The position numbers and the translations under genes were made by a program. Positions 1 to 8,666 of a stretch of DNA of 64,000 nucleotides are shown in pieces. A model generated the notes under the pieces. It saw nothing but the letters and a program-made list of their open reading frames with translations. It had not been told where the DNA came from and did no database searches. Source of the stretch: an uncultured Pseudomonadota bacterium (GTDB taxonomy: Bacteria; Pseudomonadota; Gammaproteobacteria; Steroidobacterales; Steroidobacteraceae); assembly GCA_903832085.1 (NCBI GenBank), contig CAIKZZ010000040.1, positions 1-64,000 on the forward strand, given 5' to 3'. Each line of letters starts with the position of its first letter. Positions within the stretch are counted from its first letter, which is position 1.

Positions 1-2
1 AA

Positions 3-707
3 GCCGATGCGTATGGCCGTGACGGTTGGGCTGGGATACGGGATACTCTTGGGAATAAGAATTCTAAGATCGTGGGAGAGGCAACCTACAAACGCAATAG
101 CCACTTTACGGATAGCTATGATCCGCAAGTGGCGATTCTTGAACGCACCACCCCTGATGCCATCATTTGCATCGCGTCATACGCCGCTGCGGCCGGCTTC
201 ATCCGCGACGCCAGACGCGCAAAATTCAAAGGTCCGATCGCGAACGTATCCTTCGCGGGTCTTTCTAATATGATTGAGCTACTACAACAAGCTGGCAAAG
301 AAGATGGTCGCGACTACACTGCTGGCCTGATTAATTCAACTGTGGTGCCTCCATACGGTGACGATCGCATCCCCGCGGTACACGAGTATCGAGAACTGAT
401 GCAACGGCGCTCACACGATAAACTGGTCGCGCCACTTGAGGCTGATTACAAGGGCGCCGCATTTGGGCCGGTGAGCCTTGAAGGATTTCTCAACGCAAAG
501 CTGCTCGTCACCATCTTAAAGCAGCTGGGCAAAAATCCTGAGCGGACTGCAATTCCGGCGGTGCTGTCCGGCATGACGGGTATGGATCTCGGTATTGGTA
601 TGCCACTGTCTTTTCATGAGAGCAACCAAGGCCAACATGCGGTGTACTACGACACGTACCAAAACGGCGTGACACCGATCACCGACTGGACGCGGTGGCG
701 GCAATGA
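3..707 (+). CDS. ABC-type branched-chain amino acid-like substrate-binding protein (5' truncated by window edge)
   Basis: The reading frame is open to the left edge. Upstream of the first internal ATG (72) it continues as ADAYGRDGW, a typical mid-protein segment of periplasmic binding proteins of the Leu/Ile/Val type (Peripla_BP_6 fold), so the N-terminus and signal peptide lie outside the window. Such proteins bind small amino or carboxylic acid ligands in the periplasm and deliver them to an ABC permease or to a membrane sensor. The visible part is about 234 codons, the C-terminal half or more. Its TGA overlaps the ATG of the next gene, a membrane sensor-like protein (ATGA), and a transporter follows, so this copy may feed a sensor rather than an ABC importer. 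No permease or ATPase gene is visible downstream. The ligand cannot be read from the sequence. Confidence 0.85.
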   Translation, partial: ADAYGRDGWAGIRDTLGNKNSKIVGEATYKRNSHFTDSYDPQVAILERTTPDAIICIASYAAAAGFIRDARRAKFKGPIANVSFAGLSNMIELLQQAGKEDGRDYTAGLINSTVVPPYGDDRIPAVHEYRELMQRRSHDKLVAPLEADYKGAAFGPVSLEGFLNAKLLVTILKQLGKNPERTAIPAVLSGMTGMDLGIGMPLSFHESNQGQHAVYYDTYQNGVTPITDWTRWRQ

Positions 708-1453
708 GTAACGTCAGAATGTTTAGGGGCGCTTCCTTTGGTATCTACGCGCTCTTTGGCATCATCGCTGTGGCGACATCGGCGCTATGCGTACACACCG
801 TCGATAAGCAGCTGACGAGTGAGTATGAGGAGAATGGCACGCAAATCGCTGCAGTCATCGCAAGCTCCAGCGAAGACGTGCTCCTGAATCGTGACTTATC
901 CACACTACAGGCGCTGATTGATCAGTACATGACCATACGTGCCATTAAGTACGTTTATCTTGTTGATGAGAAAGGCGAGATGCTCGTCCATACATTTGTG
1001 CCGGAAGTTCCGCCTGCCATTCGTGATAGCGATATGACTCGTACGCTTACCGTCAGGCGCGATCTGGCGGGCATCGGAGCCGTCATGGAGGTCGGTGCAC
1101 CCATACTCGGCGGACTGGCAGGATCAGTACATCTCGGCATGGATTCGAGCATGATCGGTCTTAAGATTAAGTCTGCTGTGGGACAGCAGATTTACCTGAT
1201 CTCCATCATTTTCATCTTGAGCATTGCTTTAAGTGCGCTGCTACTGCGTCGGGCAGCACGTCCTTTACAGGACCTCGAGCAGTGCATCGTGAATTTGCGC
1301 AAAGCACCTAGCCCTGAACAAACCGAGTCCACGAATCAACTCGCGGCACTTGCTGGCCGTCGGGATGAAGTTGGCGCACTCGCTAGAGCCGCATGGGCAT
1401 TAGCAAATAAATCAAACGGGTCAGACGAGCGCTCCCCATCAGAGCACGGCTGA
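704..1453 (+). CDS. Membrane sensor protein with periplasmic domain and HAMP-like end, no output domain
   Basis: The protein is 249 residues. A hydrophobic N-terminal segment (about residues 9-30) is followed by a roughly 130-residue periplasmic region, a second membrane span (about 160-182) and a basic, HAMP-like segment starting RRAARPLQDLE. The chain stops about 65 residues after the second span, with no histidine kinase, GGDEF, EAL or methyl-accepting domain. The ATG at 704 overlaps the upstream binding-protein stop (ATGA), which makes it a better start than an in-frame GTG at 695. Topology resembles the sensory half of a two-component kinase. Coupling to a periplasmic binding protein suggests that the two form a ligand-sensing pair that signals to an unlinked partner. 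The function is inferred; only topology and linkage are seen. Confidence 0.7.
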   Translation: MSNVRMFRGASFGIYALFGIIAVATSALCVHTVDKQLTSEYEENGTQIAAVIASSSEDVLLNRDLSTLQALIDQYMTIRAIKYVYLVDEKGEMLVHTFVPEVPPAIRDSDMTRTLTVRRDLAGIGAVMEVGAPILGGLAGSVHLGMDSSMIGLKIKSAVGQQIYLISIIFILSIALSALLLRRAARPLQDLEQCIVNLRKAPSPEQTESTNQLAALAGRRDEVGALARAAWALANKSNGSDERSPSEHG

Positions 1454-1454
1454 T

Positions 1455-2705
1455 TTGAGCGCCTTAACTAACCGTTGGCAGTTAGTCCTTGCGGGTACAT
1501 TCCTGCAACTAGGCCTTGGGACGATTTATGCGTGGAGCTATTTTCAGTCTCTATTGATCAAATGGTACCGCTGGAGCTACACGGAAACTGCGCTCGCGTT
1601 TAGTCTGCTGATCCTAACCATCGGCATATCAGCCGCATGGGCTGGTTTTAATCTGCCACGCATTGGTGCGCGGCGGCTGGCAGTGACTGGCAGCGCTCTT
1701 TTTAGTATCAGTTTTTTTTTGGGTGGCTTGGCGCTACATTTAAAAAGCCTATCTCTTTTTTATTTTGGGTTTAGCGTGGTCGGAGGATTGGGCGTGGGTT
1801 TGGGCTATGTCACGCCGGTATCGACGGTAGCTAAGTGGTTTCCTGAGGCGAAGGGCTTTGTCACGGGCATCGTGGTGATGGGCTTTGGATTTGGCGCCTT
1901 CGTCATGAGTAAGTTACTGGCACCTATTTTACTGCACAGCTTAAAGGGTGATTTAGTCGGCGCGTTTTATATTATGGGTATTTTCTTTTTAGTGACGTTG
2001 GTGCCCATTTCTGCTGTGCTGCGCGAACCAGAATTAAGGCCTGCGGCCGCTAACGCTGCTCCAACCGTAGTTCAGCACTCCAACAAACCCTATCTATTGT
2101 CAGGCGAGTACGCGCGGCTCTGGCTGATGTTCTTCTGCAATATCAGTGCCGGTATTGCTGTGATTAGTCTCATGTCACCGTTACTACAAGAGATCTGGGG
2201 AGTAAAAAATCCCGAACTTGAGCCTGCCGTATTGGCAAGGTATGGCGCCACCTTGATTGCTGTTAGTTCGCTGTTCAATGGCATTGGCCGGCTCTTTTGG
2301 GCATTAATTTCGGACCGGTTCGGTCGTATCGTCACTTTTCGGATCATCATCGCAACGCAAATGGTGGTCTTCGGCGCGCTGCTCACCGAACGTAACCCGT
2401 GGATTTTTAGCGCGCTGATTTGCTATGTGTTGTTATGCTTTGGTGGCGGCTTTGGTGTGATGCCCGCGTTCGTCTCGGAATTGTTCGGCGAGAAACGCAT
2501 GCCCATAATGTACGGCACCATGCTCACCGCCTGGTCAAGTGCCGGCGTCGCAGGACCTCTCATTGTAGCGGTGCTTGCCGATGATTTTCCGGACCGCGCC
2601 GTCATTTACTGCCTGCTTACAGGCGTGTTATTTCTTGGTTGCGGCTTTATCGCGAGTTACCTGAGCGACGATGAACCCTACGAGCTAGTTACTCGTCCTC
2701 AGTAG
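1455..2705 (+). CDS. MFS transporter, OxlT-like (oxalate/formate or monocarboxylate family)
   Basis: This 416-residue major facilitator has about 12 hydrophobic segments. The N-terminus (GLGTIYAWSYF) and the GVGLGYVTPVSTVAKWFPE region are typical of the OxlT/YhjX-like MFS group, whose members exchange oxalate/formate or carry lactate and other monocarboxylates. A central hydrophilic loop falls around residues 190-210, and a conserved DRFGR loop lies in the second half. The start is TTG at 1455, one base after the sensor gene's stop, so the three left-end genes are probably one operon. A carboxylate substrate would fit a sensing module upstream, but that is inference. A T-run follows the stop around 2713-2719. 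The 171 bases to mnmE show no further gene that I can support. Confidence 0.8.
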   Translation: MSALTNRWQLVLAGTFLQLGLGTIYAWSYFQSLLIKWYRWSYTETALAFSLLILTIGISAAWAGFNLPRIGARRLAVTGSALFSISFFLGGLALHLKSLSLFYFGFSVVGGLGVGLGYVTPVSTVAKWFPEAKGFVTGIVVMGFGFGAFVMSKLLAPILLHSLKGDLVGAFYIMGIFFLVTLVPISAVLREPELRPAAANAAPTVVQHSNKPYLLSGEYARLWLMFFCNISAGIAVISLMSPLLQEIWGVKNPELEPAVLARYGATLIAVSSLFNGIGRLFWALISDRFGRIVTFRIIIATQMVVFGALLTERNPWIFSALICYVLLCFGGGFGVMPAFVSELFGEKRMPIMYGTMLTAWSSAGVAGPLIVAVLADDFPDRAVIYCLLTGVLFLGCGFIASYLSDDEPYELVTRPQ

Positions 2706-2876
2706 GCAACGCTTTTTTTGAGCCTTTCATTAGCTATTGTTTCATCCATGCCCTGCACACCGGCCACATGGAGCACCTCGTGCAGCGCCAAAAGATACGG
2801 GCGGATTCTTAAGTTATTTATTAAAAATAAAGTAGTGCCTAGGCGGACTTTATTTATTAACTCTCTCAATTCAAGA

Positions 2877-4229
2877 TTATTTTCCGATGCAAAAGCTCGC
2901 GAATATTGCGCCCAACAGATCCTCTGATGTGACCTGCCCGGTAATTTCGCCTAAGGACGCGTGCCCAAGCTTGAGTTCCTCGGCAATAATTTCAACGCCT
3001 AAAGTGCTATCGAGCGCATGCAGCGCGGCCATCACATGCACATGAGCGCGCTGCAGTGCATCGACGTGGCGACGGCGCGCACTAAAAGCACTCGCCTCGC
3101 TCGACTGATAACCAAGACTTTCTTTTAAGTGGGAGCGCAGCGCACTAAAGCCCTCGCCGCTCGTCACAGATACCCGCAAACTCGGCGCACTAGTGGCATG
3201 ATCAGGAACAAAGGCTTTGCCACATAAATCGATTTTATTCAGCACCACGGTCACCGGCAATTCTTGCGGTAACGCCAATAGATCCGCGCTTAAGCCGGCA
3301 ACACTGAGCTGATCCGCGCTATCAACCACATACAGCACTCGATCGGCACGCTCGATTTCTTTGCGGGCACGGCGCACGCCCTCTTGTTCAATGGCATCCT
3401 CACTGACGCGTAGCCCTGCGGTATCAAGCAGCAGCACTGGCAAGCCATCGAGTGTGACGGTGGCGCGCAACACATCACGCGTCGTGCCAGGGGTTGCACT
3501 TACAATCGCGACATCCTCGCCACTGAGCGCGTTCATCAGACTCGACTTGCCGGCGTTGGGACGACCCGCAATCACGACTGTACAACCATCGCGTAAGAGC
3601 ATTCCTTGCTGAGCGAGGTCCTGCAAACGGCTGGACGCCGTTAACCAATCGCGGATGCGCTGCGCGATGGCACCCTCCTCGAGCAAGGTCAAATCTTCGT
3701 CCGCAAAGTCGATGGCAGCTTCCACATGCATACGTAATTGCAGAAGTGCATCGGCAAGCGTATTGACGCGAGCGGAGAACTCGCCTTGTAGTGAGCGCAC
3801 AGCAGCTTTAGCCGCCGCTGCAGAACTGGCGTTGATCAGATCAGCCACGGCTTCCGCTTGCACAAGGTCGATCTTGTTATTGAGAAAGGCCCGCTCTGAA
3901 AACTCCCCACCACGTGCAGCGCGAGCACCTAAGTCGAGTGCTGCTGCAACAACTAGATCTTGCACCACCGGCCCACCATGACCGTGTAGCTCAAGTACGT
4001 CCTCGCCCGTGAACGAGCGGGGCGCTGCGAAAAAAAGCGCAACGCCATTGTCTAAAATGGCGCCGTTTGAGTCTTTGAAGTCTCGCCGCACGGCATGTGC
4101 GTGGGGAGGTACGTCGCCCAACATTGCAACCGCGATGTGTGCAACCGCGGGCCCAGATACGCGCACGATACTAATGCCGCCACGCCCAGGCGGCGTGGCA
4201 ATGGCGACGATGGTGTCAGTGCCCGTCAT
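2877..4229 (-). CDS. mnmE: tRNA uridine-5-carboxymethylaminomethyl modification GTPase MnmE
   Basis: MnmE, with MnmG, installs the (carboxymethyl)aminomethyl group on C5 of the wobble uridine of several tRNAs, using a formyl-tetrahydrofolate-derived carbon and GTP hydrolysis. The 450-residue protein is full length. It has an N-terminal folate-binding domain (IVAIATPPGRGGISIVR), a helical domain, and an inserted G domain with GRPNAGKSS (222-230), PGTTRD (247-252), DTAG (269-272) and NKID (331-334). It ends with the diagnostic FCIGK, whose cysteine (447) is required for modification. The gene begins 14 bases after yidC, the usual order in proteobacteria. The usual next genes mnmG-rsmG-parAB are absent here: a convergent MFS gene follows instead. 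Confidence 0.97.
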   Translation of the reverse strand: MTGTDTIVAIATPPGRGGISIVRVSGPAVAHIAVAMLGDVPPHAHAVRRDFKDSNGAILDNGVALFFAAPRSFTGEDVLELHGHGGPVVQDLVVAAALDLGARAARGGEFSERAFLNNKIDLVQAEAVADLINASSAAAAKAAVRSLQGEFSARVNTLADALLQLRMHVEAAIDFADEDLTLLEEGAIAQRIRDWLTASSRLQDLAQQGMLLRDGCTVVIAGRPNAGKSSLMNALSGEDVAIVSATPGTTRDVLRATVTLDGLPVLLLDTAGLRVSEDAIEQEGVRRARKEIERADRVLYVVDSADQLSVAGLSADLLALPQELPVTVVLNKIDLCGKAFVPDHATSAPSLRVSVTSGEGFSALRSHLKESLGYQSSEASAFSARRRHVDALQRAHVHVMAALHALDSTLGVEIIAEELKLGHASLGEITGQVTSEDLLGAIFASFCIGK

Positions 4230-4243
4230 CGCCGGAGCGTCGG

Positions 4244-5986
4244 TCAGCCGCGAACCTTATGCTCACTCGCTTCCACCATCTTGTTAATGCGCCATTGCTG
4301 CGCGATGGACAAGACCGTGTTGGTAATCCAGTACAGCACAAGGCCCGCCGGAAAAAACGCCATCATGCCCGTCATAACGAGCGGCATGAACGCAAACACC
4401 TTGGCTTGTACCGGATCCGGTGGCGCAGGATTCATCTTGAACTGACCAAACATCGCCACGCCCATCAGTGCCGGCAAAATCCAATACGGATCGCGCACCG
4501 ATAAATCCTGTACCCAAAACAGAAACGGTGCTTGGCGCATTTCAACGCTTTCCATCAGCACCCAGTAAAAGGAAATAAAGACGGGGATCTGCACCACCAT
4601 CGGCAGACAGCCAGCCACTGGATTCACTTTCTCCCGCTTGTACAGCTCCATCATTTGCTTGCCGAGCTGCTCACGATCGTCTTTGTAACGCTCTTGGATC
4701 GCCTTCATACGTGGCCCCAAAGCGCGCATCTTGGCCATCGAGCGCCCGCTGGTTTGTGCTAGCGGATAAAAACACAGCTTGATCAAGAAGGTCACGATAA
4801 TGATCGTAAAGCCCCAGTTGCCTATTACGCGATGTACATGATCGAGCACCCAAAACAGTGGCTGCGCAATAATGGTCAGTCGGCCATAGTCTGCGGTGAG
4901 CTCAAGCTTAGGTCCCGCGAGAGCAAGTTGCTCTTGCAACTTAGGCCCCACATACAAAGTGTCCTTAAAATCTGTCGCACTGCCAGGCGCCACTTCAACG
5001 ACGGGTCCCACGACACGCAGCAGAAAGTTTTTGTCCTTAACACTTAAGTTATAGTCCTGCGCTGTTGCTGGGTCCGGAACGATAGCGGCCACAAAATGGT
5101 GCTGCATCGCCGCGGCCCAACCGCCGGCGAGAGCCGCTTTCGGTAGCTTGTCTGCGTCTGGTTTTTCCAGATCGAGTTTCTGGTATTTCTTGCCATCGTA
5201 TAGCGCCGGTCCCACAAAGGCGTAGCTGTCTGGATTCCACATCGAGCGATCCACGTGCTGCCAATGTCGCGCAATTTGGCTATAGGAGCGCGCCCGCCAC
5301 GGTGTCGTACTGTCATTTTGGACTCGCTGGTCTAAGTCAATCGCATAACGACCGCGGGCAAAATGCAAAGTGCGCGTGACGTTAAGGCCTGCGCCATTGG
5401 TCCAGGTGAGCGGCACGCTAAGGCCCGCCTCGCCATCTTTCAGTGTGTACTGTGTTTGCACCGCGCTAAACAGCGCTTTGTGGTTCGGTTCTGCGTCCGT
5501 GCCACCTGCAGTCAATCCCCACTGAAACACGGCTTGCGCCATGTTAGGCGCATCACCAAAGAGTTTGACTAACTCATGGGGCGTGTCTTTATGAATCGGA
5601 TACTGCAGTAGCGTTGCATCGCGAATGTCTGCGCCTTGCAAAGCGATCGTGACGTCCAACACATCCGTCCGCACATGCACCAGAGCGCTGTGCTCAGCAG
5701 GGGCTGGCATCACCACCGCATCATTTGTCAGGCTAGGCATTGCGCCATTGGCAAGTACCGGAGCTGATCCTGCTGCGGGCGCCTGAGTGCCTGATTCTGG
5801 CAATGCCGGCAGCCCATCGGTCAGTTCGGCACCCTTCGCGGCCGCTACGCTCCCGCTAGCGGCACTCGGTGCGCTCACGGTAGATGGCGCTGCCGTCACC
5901 GGCGCATAGTCATGCTGCCAAGCTTGGTAGTTCAAAAACAGGATCGCCGCGAGGGCTGACCATAAAATGAGGCGCTGGTTATCCAT
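4244..5986 (-). CDS. yidC: Membrane protein insertase YidC
   Basis: YidC inserts and folds inner-membrane proteins, alone or with SecYEG. I start it at the ATG at 5986 ([23 protein letters not shown]), which gives 580 residues and the canonical opening of the gammaproteobacterial form. An upstream in-frame start would add 22 residues that overlap yidD. The N-terminal anchor is followed by an Ala/Pro/Ser-rich linker, a large periplasmic beta-sandwich domain, and the conserved C-terminal insertase domain with about five membrane spans, including the motif region [19 protein letters not shown] and the cytoplasmic helical hairpin. A basic tail follows. The gene overlaps yidD by eight bases and precedes mnmE by 14, so translation is probably coupled along the rpmH operon. 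Confidence 0.97.
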   Translation of the reverse strand: MDNQRLILWSALAAILFLNYQAWQHDYAPVTAAPSTVSAPSAASGSVAAAKGAELTDGLPALPESGTQAPAAGSAPVLANGAMPSLTNDAVVMPAPAEHSALVHVRTDVLDVTIALQGADIRDATLLQYPIHKDTPHELVKLFGDAPNMAQAVFQWGLTAGGTDAEPNHKALFSAVQTQYTLKDGEAGLSVPLTWTNGAGLNVTRTLHFARGRYAIDLDQRVQNDSTTPWRARSYSQIARHWQHVDRSMWNPDSYAFVGPALYDGKKYQKLDLEKPDADKLPKAALAGGWAAAMQHHFVAAIVPDPATAQDYNLSVKDKNFLLRVVGPVVEVAPGSATDFKDTLYVGPKLQEQLALAGPKLELTADYGRLTIIAQPLFWVLDHVHRVIGNWGFTIIIVTFLIKLCFYPLAQTSGRSMAKMRALGPRMKAIQERYKDDREQLGKQMMELYKREKVNPVAGCLPMVVQIPVFISFYWVLMESVEMRQAPFLFWVQDLSVRDPYWILPALMGVAMFGQFKMNPAPPDPVQAKVFAFMPLVMTGMMAFFPAGLVLYWITNTVLSIAQQWRINKMVEASEHKVRG

Positions 5987-6278
5987 GAAGCGTGCTCTTG
6001 CAGTGAGAGTGGCAAAGGGCGTGCGGATCATCGCGCGCAGGGACTGGATCATAGCCGCCCGCGTTCCAGGGATGACAGCGCAACACGCGTTTAATCGCGA
6101 GAAATATCCCCGCTCCTGACCCGTGCTGACGCAGTGCGTCGAGCGCGTACTGCGAACAGCTTGGATAAAACCGGCAACGTGGACCTAACAGCGGGCTAAT
6201 CCCGTAACGGTACAATTGTATAAGACCCACACAGAAGCCGTTAACGGACGCACGCAGCACATGACGTAGACGCTTCAT
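5979..6278 (-). CDS. yidD: Membrane protein insertion efficiency factor YidD
   Basis: This small 99-residue protein carries the signature of the family: [22 protein letters not shown] followed by SQYALDAL and [12 protein letters not shown]. It has conserved cysteines and an N-terminal amphipathic helix that docks at the inner membrane. It assists YidC-dependent insertion. The start codon overlaps the stop of rnpA (ATGA), and the 3' end overlaps the start of yidC by eight bases, the standard arrangement. The C-terminal tail after the conserved core ([19 protein letters not shown]) is longer and more His/Cys-rich than in most members. It coincides with the overlap region, so it may be a by-product of the overlapping yidC start. 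Confidence 0.95.
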   Translation of the reverse strand: MKRLRHVLRASVNGFCVGLIQLYRYGISPLLGPRCRFYPSCSQYALDALRQHGSGAGIFLAIKRVLRCHPWNAGGYDPVPARDDPHALCHSHCKSTLHG

Positions 6279-6661
6279 GCGGACCTCGGCGTGGAACTCT
6301 GCGCTGGCGTTTGTGGTCGTGTGGCGCGCTCGATCAGCGCCTGCAAGCTGCCCGCGATAGCGTCACGCATAGCGGTTTTCGCGCCCGGACGGCTAGTAAC
6401 CACAAAATCCATGGCGGGCAACTCGGTCAAATGAGCACGAAATACTTCGCGAATAATGCGCCGGACGCGGTTGCGATTGACGGCATTGCCAACGGTACGC
6501 GTGCTCACCGACATCCCAAGACGGGCGCAACCACGCTCGTTAGGTAGGGCATTCACAGCAAACAGATTATCCCCCGCACGCCGACCCTGCCGGTAGACGC
6601 GCTCGAACTCTGCTGGCGCGTGTAACCGATGGTGGGGTCTGAACGGATAGAGGTGAATCAC
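6275..6661 (-). CDS. rnpA: Ribonuclease P protein component
   Basis: RnpA is the basic protein subunit that helps the RNase P RNA bind and process the 5' leader of precursor tRNAs. The 128-residue product has the RNR motif in [17 protein letters not shown], preceded by the conserved [12 protein letters not shown] strand. The start is GTG at 6661, giving [13 protein letters not shown]; no better ATG lies upstream. The gene follows rpmH by 36 bases and overlaps yidD by four bases. The C-terminal 20 residues (Pro/Ser/Thr/Ala-rich) are a poorly conserved tail. The RNA subunit gene is not in the window. Confidence 0.96.
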   Translation of the reverse strand: MIHLYPFRPHHRLHAPAEFERVYRQGRRAGDNLFAVNALPNERGCARLGMSVSTRTVGNAVNRNRVRRIIREVFRAHLTELPAMDFVVTSRPGAKTAMRDAIAGSLQALIERATRPQTPAQSSTPRSA

Positions 6662-6697
6662 GGCGCCGCGTTAGACATGCGGCTAAGCCCGTAGTCT

Positions 6698-6832
6698 TTA
6701 AGGAATCAACCGCTTGCGGCCTTTCGCGCGTCGGCGCGCCAAGACCTGACGACCCTTCTTGTCCGCCATGCGGGCGCGAAAGCCGTGTGTCCGATTGCGT
6801 TTGACCTTACTCGGCTGATAAGTGCGCTTCAT
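6698..6832 (-). CDS. rpmH: 50S ribosomal protein L34
   Basis: This 44-residue, strongly basic protein starts [18 protein letters not shown] and ends AKGRKRLIP, which is unmistakably ribosomal protein L34. It is short enough to be missed by length-filtered gene finding. L34 is a late-assembling protein of the large subunit near the peptide exit side. The ATG at 6832 is preceded by a GGAAG ribosome-binding sequence about eight bases upstream. It is the first gene of the rpmH-rnpA-yidD-yidC-mnmE operon and is transcribed away from dnaA, as in most bacteria. Confidence 0.97.
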   Translation of the reverse strand: MKRTYQPSKVKRNRTHGFRARMADKKGRQVLARRRAKGRKRLIP

Positions 6833-6883
6833 AGCAAAAACTTCCAAGGAAACAAGTAGATGGCGAATCGATTTGAGCCGCGC

Positions 6884-6912
6884 AGACTAACTGGCGCGCG
6901 AGCACTTGTCAA
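6884..6912 (-). promoter_or_regulatory. Sigma70 promoter of the rpmH operon
   Basis: On the minus strand a perfect -35 box TTGACA (6907-6912) is separated by exactly 17 bases from a -10 box TAGTCT (6884-6889). It sits about 50 bases upstream of the rpmH ATG and is the only strong promoter match in the rpmH-dnaA gap. A high-output promoter fits a ribosomal-protein operon. Confidence 0.7.
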
Positions 6913-7052
6913 CTTCATCGCAATCACGGTCGGATGGGCTGCACGAGCGGGCGGCCCACGACCCATGCAATAGCCGTTGCATCCGGCTGGTGCGGGTATA
7001 GACTCCTCTGCCCCCTTTTTACCTCACCTTCGACCACGAGCGAACACAACGG

Positions 7053-8402
7053 ATGTCCCCAGTCGAAGTGAGTAGTCTTTGGAGTGAGTGTTTACGGCAG
7101 CTAGAGGCTGAAGTGCCCGAGCAGCTGTATAACGTATGGGTGCGGCCTTTACAGGCTGTATTTGAAGAGCGCCTCATTCGCCTGCTCGCGCCAAACCGTT
7201 TTGTCGTGGATTGGGTCAAACAAAATCTACTCGAGCGAGTTGGCGCCATCCTCGGCAGCTTAGCGCCCGATCATCCCCCGCAAGTGATTTTGGAAGTGGG
7301 TACGCGCGCTGTGACGAGCACCGTGAGCGCCGAGGACCCCACCCCGAGCCGCACCCCCGAACGCGCAGGGCCCACTGTCACAGGTGCGCGCGTTAACCCG
7401 GATTTTACCTTCGACAGTTTTGTTGAAGGCAAAAGTAACCAGCTAGCGAAAGCCGCTGCACGACAAGTCGCCGATAACCCGGGTAAAGCGTATAACCCCT
7501 TGTTTTTATACGGTGGTGTAGGTTTAGGCAAAACCCATTTAATGCATGCGGTGGCCAACGCCATGCGTCAAAAGCGGCCCAACGCCCGCATTGCGTATGT
7601 GCACTCCGAACGCTTTGTGAGCGAAATGGTGCGCGCCTTACAGCACAACACCATGGGCCAGTTTAAACAGGCGTACCGATCGCTCGATGCGCTGTTTATC
7701 GACGATATCCAATTCTTCGCCGGCAAAGACCGCTCACAAGAAGAGTTTTTCCACACCTTCAACGCCCTGCTTGAGGGACAACAGCAGGTCATCTTGACCT
7801 GTGATCGCTACCCTAAGGAGGTCACGGGCCTCGAGGAGCGCCTCAAATCTCGCTTCGGATGGGGACTGACGGTGTCCATCGATCCGCCCGAACTCGAGAC
7901 CTGTGTGGCGATCCTGATCTCTAAAGCACAGAGCGCGAACGTCGACTTGCCCGAGGAAGTCGCGTTTTTCATTGCCAAGCGCATACGCTCCAATGTGCGT
8001 GAGCTCGAGGGGGCCTTACGTCGAGTCGCCGCCAACGCGCAGTTTACCGGCCGGCCGATCACCTTGGATTTCGCCAAAGAGGCGCTACGCGACTTGCTCG
8101 CCCTCCAGGAAAAGCTCGTCACGATCGAAAACATCCAAAAAACCGTCGCCGAATACTACAAAATCCGCGTGGCCGACCTGCTTTCCAAGCGCCGTAATCG
8201 CTCTATCGCGCGGCCTCGCCAAGTGGCGATGTCGTTGTCCAAGGAATTAACCAACCATTCGCTGCCGGAAATAGGCGATGCATTTGGTGGTCGGGATCAC
8301 ACCACCGTCATGCATGCCTGCAAACGGATTAAGGAATTGCGCGATACTGAACGGCGCACCGGCGAAGATTTTTTAAACCTGTTAAGAACACTCACGAATT
8401 AA
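7053..8402 (+). CDS. dnaA: Chromosomal replication initiator protein DnaA
   Basis: DnaA is the AAA+ ATPase that binds DnaA boxes at oriC, melts the unwinding element and loads DnaB. The 449-residue product shows the N-terminal domain I ([25 protein letters not shown]), a short variable domain II (about residues 83-110), and the AAA+ core with Walker [10 protein letters not shown] (154-162) and Walker B LFIDDIQ (214-220). The C-terminal DNA-binding domain IV carries the [12 protein letters not shown] signature near 422-433. The ATG at 7053 gives the usual MS-start. The gene diverges from rpmH. In the 220-base gap between them I see no DnaA box, only a tentative -10-like TATAGA (6997-7002) for dnaA. 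The stop codon abuts a perfect DnaA box. Confidence 0.98.
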   Translation: MSPVEVSSLWSECLRQLEAEVPEQLYNVWVRPLQAVFEERLIRLLAPNRFVVDWVKQNLLERVGAILGSLAPDHPPQVILEVGTRAVTSTVSAEDPTPSRTPERAGPTVTGARVNPDFTFDSFVEGKSNQLAKAAARQVADNPGKAYNPLFLYGGVGLGKTHLMHAVANAMRQKRPNARIAYVHSERFVSEMVRALQHNTMGQFKQAYRSLDALFIDDIQFFAGKDRSQEEFFHTFNALLEGQQQVILTCDRYPKEVTGLEERLKSRFGWGLTVSIDPPELETCVAILISKAQSANVDLPEEVAFFIAKRIRSNVRELEGALRRVAANAQFTGRPITLDFAKEALRDLLALQEKLVTIENIQKTVAEYYKIRVADLLSKRRNRSIARPRQVAMSLSKELTNHSLPEIGDAFGGRDHTTVMHACKRIKELRDTERRTGEDFLNLLRTLTN

Positions 8403-8411
8403 TGTGCATAA
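8403..8411 (-). promoter_or_regulatory. DnaA box (perfect match)
   Basis: TGTGCATAA on the plus strand is the reverse complement of TTATGCACA, a full match to TTATNCACA. It begins at the base immediately after the dnaA stop codon. It could act in origin function or in autoregulation of the downstream dnaN-recF genes. Confidence 0.65.
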
Positions 8412-8666
8412 CGTGTGTAGGATCACAACGACCCAAAAGCGTGGCAACATATCCACACGACGCTAACAAGGTATACGGTAGTTCGCGGTGCTCTATCCAG
8501 AGGGTTATGAATGCTGCAACTGATCGCTGTTTATCGAGTTTTTAGAGTTATCCCGTAAAAATGGCGCTACAGCTGTAACTACAGCTTTCTTAATTCTTAA
8601 AGATATTCATTAAGACTAAAGAGCAGATGGTTTACCAATGAACAACGATATCGTTAAGGTGATGCG
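8403..8666. other. oriC: Probable oriC: dnaA-dnaN intergenic region
   Basis: This 264-base noncoding gap lies between dnaA and dnaN. It holds one perfect DnaA box on the minus strand (TGTGCATAA, 8403-8411, reverse of TTATGCACA) and one single-mismatch box (ATATCCACA, 8449-8457). Weaker, partial matches occur near 8500 and 8547. Its right half (about 8540-8625) is rich in A/T (attcttaaagatattcatta), suitable as an unwinding element. Gene orientation flips just upstream, between rpmH and dnaA, consistent with an origin nearby. Few strong boxes are visible, so the assignment rests on position and composition as much as on motifs. Confidence 0.6.

Noticed and set aside
2718-2927. 69-codon plus-strand frame after the MFS gene
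   Set aside because: Runs into the mnmE 3' end, no ribosome-binding site and no recognisable motif.
6833-7052. Origin in the rpmH-dnaA gap
   Set aside because: No DnaA box was found; only promoter elements are visible.
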